Source: Lysinibacillus fusiformis
GTDB lineage: Bacteria > Bacillota > Bacilli > Bacillales_A > Planococcaceae
Assembly: GCA_030027265.1 (NCBI GenBank)
Contig: JASENG010000001.1
Coordinates: 372,001-436,000 of the forward strand
Length of the DNA stretch: 64,000 bases
Reading direction: 5' to 3'
The notes beneath the pieces are model-generated. The model saw only the letters and a program-made list of their open reading frames with translations. It did no database searches and was not told where the DNA came from. The position numbers were made by a program, and so were the translations under genes. Numbering within the stretch: the stretch's first letter is position 1; every line of letters begins with the position of its first letter. Below, in pieces: positions 57,965-64,000 of this stretch.

Positions 57965-58747
57965 ATGAAAGAAAAAATCTATCAATCGCTTATTGAACTT
58001 ACGAACGGAAAATACAGCTCCCTTATGCTTAAAAAACTTGTGACTTCACCGATTAGCAAAAATCTTATTAATCGGTACAGTAAAGTATACGAGATAGATA
58101 TCACTGAGGTTTCGCGTGATTTAAATAGTTTTGCAAGTTTACAAGATTTCTTCACCAGACAGTTAAAAGAAGAAGTAAGACCTGTAAATCCAGCCGAGGA
58201 TTTATTTGTTAGCCCGGTTGATGCAAAAGTTGAATCATTTGGCCGTATAGATGAAGAAGCTGTTTTCGAAGTGAAAGGAAAACCATACACCCTTTTTGAT
58301 TTATTGGGGAATGAACAAATAATCCAAAAATATAAGGATGGAAAGTATGTCGTTTTTTATTTGAGTCCAGCTAATTATCATCGTATTCATAGCCCAATCG
58401 ATGGGACAGTGATTCGTCAATATTTTCTTGGGAATAAATCCTACCCCGTAAATCAACTAGGTTTAACATATGGGAAAAAGCCGATTAGCAAAAACTATCG
58501 AATGATCAGTGAAATACAATATCAAAATAATAAACATGTCACCCTTGTTAAAGTTGGGGCGATGTTTGTAAATTCAATTACGTTAACGAATGTATCTACA
58601 TCTTGGAAAAAAGGCGAAGAAGTCGGATATTTCGGTTTTGGATCTACTGTTGTCATGTTATTTGAAGAAGATTTCATAACCTTTACTGAAAATATTAAAA
58701 AAGGGCATAATGTGAAGATGGGAGAACCTATCGCAACTATGTTATAA
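57965..58747 (+). CDS. psd: phosphatidylserine decarboxylase
   Basis: Membrane-linked, pyruvoyl-dependent enzyme that makes phosphatidylethanolamine. 260 residues. DFFTRQLKEEVRPV, VSPVDAKVESFG and YHRIHSPIDG come first. The self-cleavage motif FGST, seen as GYFGFGSTVVML near residue 225, lies near the end; its Ser becomes the pyruvoyl group. ATG 57965 has GGGGG upstream, preferred over a TTG at 57953 inside that run. Confidence 0.95.
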   Translation: MKEKIYQSLIELTNGKYSSLMLKKLVTSPISKNLINRYSKVYEIDITEVSRDLNSFASLQDFFTRQLKEEVRPVNPAEDLFVSPVDAKVESFGRIDEEAVFEVKGKPYTLFDLLGNEQIIQKYKDGKYVVFYLSPANYHRIHSPIDGTVIRQYFLGNKSYPVNQLGLTYGKKPISKNYRMISEIQYQNNKHVTLVKVGAMFVNSITLTNVSTSWKKGEEVGYFGFGSTVVMLFEEDFITFTENIKKGHNVKMGEPIATML

Positions 58748-58833
58748 TAGTCTAATGAGAATCTTTACTAACAGAGGAATCGTCCTCCAGAAGAATAAAA
58801 GCTATCATATAAAATTTTGAAGGAGTCAAGGCT

Positions 58834-59352
58834 TTGTATAATTTTTTATTGCCGAGAGAGTTTGTAACAACTGTATTTGAAATTACCCCTGAAAAATTAG
58901 CATCCTTAGGGATTAAAGGAATTATCACGGATTTAGATAACACTTTAATCGAATGGGACAGACCCGATGCAACGGAAGAAATCGCTGCTTGGATGAAATT
59001 GATGCAGGATGCTGGCATTCGTATCATTATCGCTTCCAATAACAATCAGGAGCGTGTTAAACGCTTTGCGGAACCTCTAGGTATTCCGTTTATTTTTCGA
59101 GCGAAAAAACCTTTAGGAGCAGCTTATTATGCTGCAATGAAAGAAATACGTTTAAAAAGTAATGAAGTGGCTATGGTTGGTGACCAATTATTAACGGATA
59201 TAATGGGTGCTAATCGTTTGAAATTATATACGTTTTTAGTCCGTCCTGTCGCAGAGTCGGATGGTTTTGTTACGCTTTTTAATCGATTTGTAGAACGACG
59301 TGTGTTTAATTCTTTGAAACGTAAAGGAATTAAAACTTGGGAGGAACAGTAA
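58834..59352 (+). CDS. yqeG: YqeG-family HAD phosphatase
   Basis: 172 residues of the HAD IIIA group. The catalytic Asp pair lies in GIITDLDNTLIEWD, then IIASNNNQERV and the metal-site block MVGDQLLTDIMGANRL. The substrate is not known for sure. The TTG start has GAAGGAG upstream. It heads the conserved run through yqeM, and its stop overlaps the yqeH start by one base. Confidence 0.94.
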   Translation: MYNFLLPREFVTTVFEITPEKLASLGIKGIITDLDNTLIEWDRPDATEEIAAWMKLMQDAGIRIIIASNNNQERVKRFAEPLGIPFIFRAKKPLGAAYYAAMKEIRLKSNEVAMVGDQLLTDIMGANRLKLYTFLVRPVAESDGFVTLFNRFVERRVFNSLKRKGIKTWEEQ

Positions 59353-60455
59353 TGAATGAAATACATAGCTGTATTGGCTGTGGAGCAATAATACAAACAG
59401 AAAATCCAAACGAATTAGGGTATGCACCAGCATCTTCGTTAGAAAAAGAAACGGTTATTTGCCAAAGATGTTTTCGTCTGAAAAACTACAACGAAATACA
59501 ACCTGTCAGCTTGACGGATGATGACTTTTTACGCATTTTGAATGGCCTGGGAGAACAGCAGGGCCTAATCGTTAAGATTGTTGATATTTTTGATTTCAAT
59601 GGCAGCTGGCTGCCCGGCCTTCACCGTTTTGTAGGGAAAAATCCAGTGTTATTAGTTGCGAATAAAGCTGATTTGCTGCCCAAATCAGTAAAACCGAAAA
59701 AAGTAATTAACTGGATCAAGAAAGAAGCAAAAAGTTTAGGTCTTCAGCCAATTGATGTCATCCTTGTCAGTGCCCATAAAGGAATGGGGATGAGTGAGGT
59801 AGTAGATGCCATTGAAACATATCGGGAAGGCAAAGATGTATTTGTTGTTGGCTGTACGAATGTAGGGAAATCTACTTTTATTAATCGTATTATTAAACAG
59901 GCAACAGGCGAAGGGAATGTAATTACAACATCGCACTTCCCTGGAACAACGTTGGACATGATTGAAATTCCGCTTGATGATGGAGCGGCGATCTATGATA
60001 CACCAGGAATTATTAACCATCATCAGATGGCCCATCATATCGATTCAAGTGAATTAAAATACATTACGCCGAAAAAAGAAATTAAGCCTAAAGTTTATCA
60101 GCAAAATGAGGGGCAAACTTTATTTATCGGTGCGCTTGCTCGATTTGATTTTATAAAAGGCGAACGTTCTGCCTTTACAATCTATGCTGCAAATGATTTG
60201 CCGATACATCGCACTAAGCTTGAAAAAGCAGATGCGTTGTACGAAGAACATAAGGGCGAATTGCTTGCACCCCCTTCTAAAGAATATATACATCAGCTGC
60301 CTGAGCTGGTACGTCATGAATTTGCCATCAAAGAGGGGAAAACGGATGTAGTCATTTCAGGACTGGGCTGGATTACTGTGCAGCATCCTAATGTTGTTAT
60401 CGCAGCACATGCGCCTAAAGGGGTAGAAGTGTTTATTCGCCCATCATTAATCTAA
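59352..60455 (+). CDS. yqeH: ribosome biogenesis GTPase YqeH
   Basis: Circularly permuted GTPase needed for 30S subunit assembly. 367 residues: an N-terminal zinc finger (CIGCGAIIQ and ICQRCFRLKNY), then the G motifs in permuted order: VANKADLLPKS (G4), VSAHKGMGM (G5), CTNVGKSTFINRI (G1) and DTPGI (G3). A C-terminal RNA-binding-type domain follows. ATG 59352 has GGGAGG upstream; a TTG at 59337 lies before that site. Confidence 0.96.
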   Translation: MNEIHSCIGCGAIIQTENPNELGYAPASSLEKETVICQRCFRLKNYNEIQPVSLTDDDFLRILNGLGEQQGLIVKIVDIFDFNGSWLPGLHRFVGKNPVLLVANKADLLPKSVKPKKVINWIKKEAKSLGLQPIDVILVSAHKGMGMSEVVDAIETYREGKDVFVVGCTNVGKSTFINRIIKQATGEGNVITTSHFPGTTLDMIEIPLDDGAAIYDTPGIINHHQMAHHIDSSELKYITPKKEIKPKVYQQNEGQTLFIGALARFDFIKGERSAFTIYAANDLPIHRTKLEKADALYEEHKGELLAPPSKEYIHQLPELVRHEFAIKEGKTDVVISGLGWITVQHPNVVIAAHAPKGVEVFIRPSLI

Positions 60456-60496
60456 TCTTTAAGGAAAATGAGAAGAGTTTAGACGAGGGAAGTGTT

Positions 60497-61336
60497 TTGG
60501 AAATGAAGAAATGGTTTGCGGTGATTGGGGATCCGATAGCTCATTCAAAATCCCCTAGCATGCATAATGCATGGTTTGATGACATGAATATAGATGCAGC
60601 ATATATTCCTCTTCATGTGAAAGGCGAGGCATTGGAAATGGCTGTTGCTTCTTTAAAAACACTAGGGGCAAGTGGGTGGAACGTCACGATACCACATAAA
60701 CAAACCATCCTCCCATTTTTAGATGAGCTTGATTCCTTGGCAGAAAAAATGGGGGCAGTAAACACCGTCGTACGACTTCCGGATGGACGATTGAAAGGGT
60801 ATAACACAGATGGAGCAGGATTTGTCCATTCTTTAGAAGAAGTTATCGGCATGGACAAGAAAGATCAAGAAGTACTGTTAATTGGAGCAGGAGGAGCAGC
60901 GCGCGGCATCGCTTTTGCCTTACAACAGTATGGTTATCACAAAATAACGATAACTAATCGTACTGTGGCAAAAGCAGAGGAAATTATTGCTGAGCTAGGT
61001 GAAGGAGAGGCTGTATCTACAAGAGATGCTGAAGACTCACTCAACAAATTCGGTATTGTAATCCAGTCTACTTCTGCGGGTCTTGCAAATAGTGAATTTA
61101 AAATGCCCCTATCCCTTGAAAAGTTGCGGGAAGGAGCAATTGCAGCCGATATTGTGTATAATCCATTAATGACACCATTTTTGATCTCGGCACAACAGAA
61201 GGGTGCCGAAGCTGTAAATGGTCTTGGAATGTTCGTTCACCAAGGAGCAATCGCTTTTAATTATTGGTTAGGGCAATATCCAAACACAAATAATATGATA
61301 AAAAGATTAACTGACGACTTAAATCAGTTAGTTTAG
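60497..61336 (+). CDS. aroE: shikimate dehydrogenase
   Basis: NADPH-dependent reduction of 3-dehydroshikimate in aromatic amino acid synthesis. About 279 residues. AVIGDPIAHSKSPSMHNAWF at the start, the catalytic Lys in NVTIPHKQTI, TDGAGFVHSLEE, the nucleotide site LIGAGGAARGIAFAL and NRTVAKAEE. A TTG start with GAGGGA upstream is likely; ATG 60503 is two codons later. Confidence 0.96.
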   Translation: MEMKKWFAVIGDPIAHSKSPSMHNAWFDDMNIDAAYIPLHVKGEALEMAVASLKTLGASGWNVTIPHKQTILPFLDELDSLAEKMGAVNTVVRLPDGRLKGYNTDGAGFVHSLEEVIGMDKKDQEVLLIGAGGAARGIAFALQQYGYHKITITNRTVAKAEEIIAELGEGEAVSTRDAEDSLNKFGIVIQSTSAGLANSEFKMPLSLEKLREGAIAADIVYNPLMTPFLISAQQKGAEAVNGLGMFVHQGAIAFNYWLGQYPNTNNMIKRLTDDLNQLV

Positions 61337-61352
61337 GAGGAAACATAGTTTT

Positions 61353-61658
61353 ATGCTTACAGGCAAACAAAAAAGATTTTTACGTGCAGAAGCACATCAT
61401 TTAACGCCAATTTTCCAAGTCGGCAAGGGTGGCGTAAATGACCAAATGATCAGTCAATTACGTGACGTATTGGAAGTGCGGGAATTAATCAAAGTTCGAA
61501 TTTTAGACAATTGTGAAGAAGACAAGGACGTTGTTGCAGATGCTCTTGCAAAGGGTACAGGTGCTGAACTAGTACAACTTATTGGCTTAACAGTTGTTTT
61601 ATATAAAGAATCACGCAATAACAAAAAGATTGTGTTACCAAAAGTAGATAAGAAATAA
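61353..61658 (+). CDS. yhbY: CRM-domain RNA-binding protein YhbY (YqeI)
   Basis: 101 residues. The start MLTGKQKRFLRAEAHHL and the CRM signature GKGGV match the YhbY family, which binds pre-50S ribosomal particles. It lies 16 bases after aroE and just before nadD in the usual order. Confidence 0.95.
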   Translation: MLTGKQKRFLRAEAHHLTPIFQVGKGGVNDQMISQLRDVLEVRELIKVRILDNCEEDKDVVADALAKGTGAELVQLIGLTVVLYKESRNNKKIVLPKVDKK

Positions 61659-61670
61659 GGTGTGTTGGCA

Positions 61671-62243
61671 ATGAAAAAGGTCGGCATTTTAGGCGGGACG
61701 TTTAATCCTCCTCATATCGGACATTTAATAATGGCAAATGAAGCATTTGATGCACTTTCCCTGGATGAAGTTCGATTTATGCCAAATGCAATTGCACCAC
61801 ATAAACAATTAGTCGATGATGCATCCGTTGAAAATCGTCTCCGAATGGTAGAACTTGCTATCCGGCCGTATGAGCATTTTAAAATTGAGACTCTCGAATT
61901 GGAGCTTGGTGGAGTATCTTACACATATCAAACGATGGTAGAGCTAGTTAAGCGTGAACCCGATGTTCAATTTTATTTTATCATCGGAGGCGATATGATT
62001 GATTCCCTGCATACATGGTACAAGATTGACGAATTAGTGCAGCTTGTTCAATTTGTAGGATTAAAAAGACCCGGAACACAATCGTCTACTACATATGATG
62101 TGAAACTAATTGAGGCACCTGAAATTGACCTATCTTCCACATTGATCAGAAGAAGATTAAAATCAGGCAGTACTCTGAAGTTTTTATTGCCGGATGGTGT
62201 GGAAAGTTATATTCGGGAGGAAGGTCTATATGGAACGCGATAA
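61671..62243 (+). CDS. nadD: nicotinate-nucleotide adenylyltransferase
   Basis: Joins nicotinate mononucleotide with ATP to give deamido-NAD. 190 residues. The nucleotidyltransferase motif GILGGTFNPPHIGHLIMA and the later SSTLIRRRLKSG (ISSTxIR type) are clear. ATG 61671 gives the family N-terminus MKKVGILGG; a GTG three codons earlier is in frame. Its end overlaps yqeK by 14 bases. Confidence 0.96.
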   Translation: MKKVGILGGTFNPPHIGHLIMANEAFDALSLDEVRFMPNAIAPHKQLVDDASVENRLRMVELAIRPYEHFKIETLELELGGVSYTYQTMVELVKREPDVQFYFIIGGDMIDSLHTWYKIDELVQLVQFVGLKRPGTQSSTTYDVKLIEAPEIDLSSTLIRRRLKSGSTLKFLLPDGVESYIREEGLYGTR

Positions 62244-62793
62244 GTATTTATCTGCAATAAAACCACGTATGCCTGAAAAAAGATATATTCATACTATTGG
62301 TGTAATGGAAACGGCCATTTCCTTGGCAGTCAAGTATGGTGAAGATAGCACTGCTGCCGAGACAGCTGCGATTTTACATGATATTGCAAAATATGCCGAT
62401 GAAGATTGGATGCGCCAAATGGTTAAGGAAAACGGGCTGGATGCGCGGCTTGCAGAATGGGGATCTGAAATTTTGCATGGTCCAGTAGGGGCATGGATTG
62501 CAGAAACTGAATTTAATATTACAAACGAAGATATTTTAAATTCAATTCGTTTCCATACAACTGGTCGTGCTGGTATGTCGAAACTAGAGAAAATTATATA
62601 TATAGCAGATATGATTGAACCAAATCGCAAATTTGACGGGGTAGAACACTTGCGAAAATCGGCAAGTGAGGATTTGGATATAGCGATGAAAGCATGTATT
62701 TGCCATTCAATTAGGTTTTTAGTAAATACTGAGCAGCCGATATACCCTGTATCAATTGAATGTTTTAATGATGTTATTTCAAAATACGCATAA
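62230..62793 (+). CDS. yqeK: HD-domain hydrolase YqeK (Ap4A hydrolase)
   Basis: 187 residues with the HD signature HDIAKYADEDWM and an upstream His in YIHTIGVMETA. HGPVGAWIAE and IIYIADMIEPNRKF are typical of YqeK, known to cut diadenosine tetraphosphate symmetrically. ATG 62230 has GGGAGGAAGG upstream, inside the end of nadD. Confidence 0.94.
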   Translation: MERDKYLSAIKPRMPEKRYIHTIGVMETAISLAVKYGEDSTAAETAAILHDIAKYADEDWMRQMVKENGLDARLAEWGSEILHGPVGAWIAETEFNITNEDILNSIRFHTTGRAGMSKLEKIIYIADMIEPNRKFDGVEHLRKSASEDLDIAMKACICHSIRFLVNTEQPIYPVSIECFNDVISKYA

Positions 62794-62820
62794 GCGTTTA
62801 AGAGAGAGGAAAAGTGAAGA

Positions 62821-63168
62821 ATGACGCAAACTTTACTAGAGATTGTTTACAAAGCAATAGATGATAAAAGAGGAGAAGATATCGTTGTCTTAAATATGGA
62901 AAATATCTCGTTGCTAGCAGATTATTTCCTGATTTGCAACGGTAATTCCGATCGCCAAGCTCAAGCAATTGCTCGAGAAGTTCAAGATAAAGCACAAGAA
63001 CACGGATTTGATGTAAAACGTATTGAGGGCTTTGACTCTGCACGCTGGATTTTAGTGGACCTTGGAGATGTTGTCGTACACATTTTCCATAAAGACGAAC
63101 GTGCATTTTATAATTTAGAACGTTTATGGGGAGATGCTCCTCAACTTGATTTGCCAACAGTAGAATGA
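62821..63168 (+). CDS. rsfS: ribosomal silencing factor RsfS
   Basis: 115 residues. It binds ribosomal protein uL14 and keeps the subunits apart during slow growth. NMENISLLADYFLICNGNS, and DSARWILVDLGDVVVHIFH, with YNLERLWGDAP at the end, are family blocks. GAGAGG lies upstream; the stop overlaps the yqeM start (ATGATGA). Confidence 0.96.
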   Translation: MTQTLLEIVYKAIDDKRGEDIVVLNMENISLLADYFLICNGNSDRQAQAIAREVQDKAQEHGFDVKRIEGFDSARWILVDLGDVVVHIFHKDERAFYNLERLWGDAPQLDLPTVE

Positions 63169-63911
63169 TGAACTCAAGCTACGAAAGATTTGCTGCTGTG
63201 TACGATGAGTTAATGCAAGATATACCATACGATCAATATGTGAACTGGGTGAAGGCCCATGCTCCCAAAGAGCAATTTCCGAAGCTTCTAGATGTTGGCT
63301 GCGGAACTGGAACCCTTTCGCTTCTTTTTCATCAGGAAGGCTATGATGTAAGAGGAATTGACTTATCTGAAGATATGCTGGCTGTTGCTTACGAGCGACT
63401 GCAAACGCAGGGTGTGAACATTCCTTTATTTAATATGTCTATGGATGAATTGGAAGGTTTCTCTGATTTGGATATTGTCGCGATACCGATTGATTCGATC
63501 AATTATTTAGCTGAAACAGAAGCGGTCATTGAAACGCTAAAGCGAATTTATGATTCTCTTCGTGAGGGCGGGCAAATATTTTTTGATGTTCATTCGCTGT
63601 TTAAAATGGATCAGATCTTTATGAAAAGTCCTTTCACATATGATGATGGAGAAATCACTTACCTTTGGTATACAGAACCAGGCGAATTTGAACATTCTGT
63701 TTTTCACCAAATGACCTTTTTCGTTAAAGAAGAGGGAAGCGGATTATTCGAACGATTCGACGAAGAGCACTTCCAGAGAACGTATTCGATTGAGTTGTAT
63801 ATGAAATGGTTAAAAGAGATTGGTTTTACACATATAGAAGCAACGGCGGATTGGAAAAATATAAGTCCATCCAACGAAAGCGAAAGAATTTTTATTCGTG
63901 CAATTAAATAA
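63165..63911 (+). CDS. yqeM: class I SAM-dependent methyltransferase YqeM
   Basis: 248 residues. It starts NSSYERFAAVYDELMQDIPY. The SAM site LLDVGCGTGTLSLLF lies near residue 41, then IDLSEDMLAVA. The substrate is not known. Translationally coupled to rsfS by the overlapping start, it is the last gene of the conserved run in the window. Confidence 0.93.
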   Translation: MMNSSYERFAAVYDELMQDIPYDQYVNWVKAHAPKEQFPKLLDVGCGTGTLSLLFHQEGYDVRGIDLSEDMLAVAYERLQTQGVNIPLFNMSMDELEGFSDLDIVAIPIDSINYLAETEAVIETLKRIYDSLREGGQIFFDVHSLFKMDQIFMKSPFTYDDGEITYLWYTEPGEFEHSVFHQMTFFVKEEGSGLFERFDEEHFQRTYSIELYMKWLKEIGFTHIEATADWKNISPSNESERIFIRAIK

Positions 63912-63976
63912 TACAATTTAGACACTTTTCAAAAGAAGGTAAATTATGTATATTATAGATATACTCCATATGATTT

Positions 63977-64000
63977 ACCTCTTTAGAGAGGTGTTTTTTT
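63977..64000 (+). terminator. terminator at the window end
   Basis: ACCTCT pairs with AGAGGT over a 4-base loop, then G and seven T. It could end the yqeG-yqeM transcript or be part of a leader beyond the edge. Confidence 0.65.

Overview
This is a low-GC Gram-positive chromosome segment from an endospore-forming member of the Bacillales. The gene order follows the Bacillus subtilis queA-to-yqeM region closely. Protein features and the many TTG/GTG starts behind strong GGAGG-type ribosome binding sites suggest the Planococcaceae (Lysinibacillus/Solibacillus/Kurthia-like). That family placement is an inference from general resemblance. Sporulation capacity is supported by an uninterrupted sigK, a spoVB-type flippase and spo0M. 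No rRNA, tRNA, CRISPR array, transposase or prophage gene was seen.

Layout. 1-10.6 kb: queosine tRNA modification (queA 3' part, tgt), protein export (yajC, secDF), a DUF421 membrane protein, SpoVB, ComN, recJ and apt. 10.9-12.2 kb: an extra GT2 glycosyltransferase with a 12-bp inverted repeat in front, set between apt and relA. 12.5-20.5 kb: relA-dtd, a four-SH3 cell-wall amidase, and hisS-aspS behind a T-box riboswitch. 20.5-21.3 kb: a gene-free stretch ending in 6S RNA. 21.3-27.6 kb: tcdA and rarA, split by an accessory block holding a chemoreceptor, two orphan genes and a three-gene cluster resembling the SigO/YvrJ/RsoA two-part sigma factor. 27.7-31.2 kb: cymR, cysteine desulfurase, mnmA and a TPR protein (sulfur control and tRNA thiolation). 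31.5-42.6 kb: mixed genes including nupC, a stand-alone eukaryotic-type HisA, recD2, a SIMPL protein, spo0M, MFS and TerC transporters and an acetyltransferase.

42.6-55.9 kb: alaS behind a perfect sigma-A promoter and a long T-box leader, then ireB-ruvX-yrzB, a tandem-domain DUF1292 paralogue, a GC-rich intergenic repeat cluster (48.15-48.47 kb), mltG, the wobble-uridine hydroxylation/methylation genes trmR-yrrN-yrrO, udk, greA, yrrS and mtnN. 56.0-58.7 kb: a 29-residue membrane protein, sigK (with a sigma-E-like promoter), and divergent pssA and psd (phosphatidylethanolamine synthesis). 58.8-63.9 kb: the conserved yqeG-yqeH-aroE-yhbY-nadD-yqeK-rsfS-yqeM run, largely ribosome assembly and NAD synthesis.

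The candidates most worth follow-up are the two-part sigma cluster at 25.2-26.1 kb, the structured repeats at 48.15-48.47 kb, and the hisS T-box, whose specifier position reads an asparagine codon with a histidine codon overlapping it. All calls come from reading sequence and translations; no database search was run.
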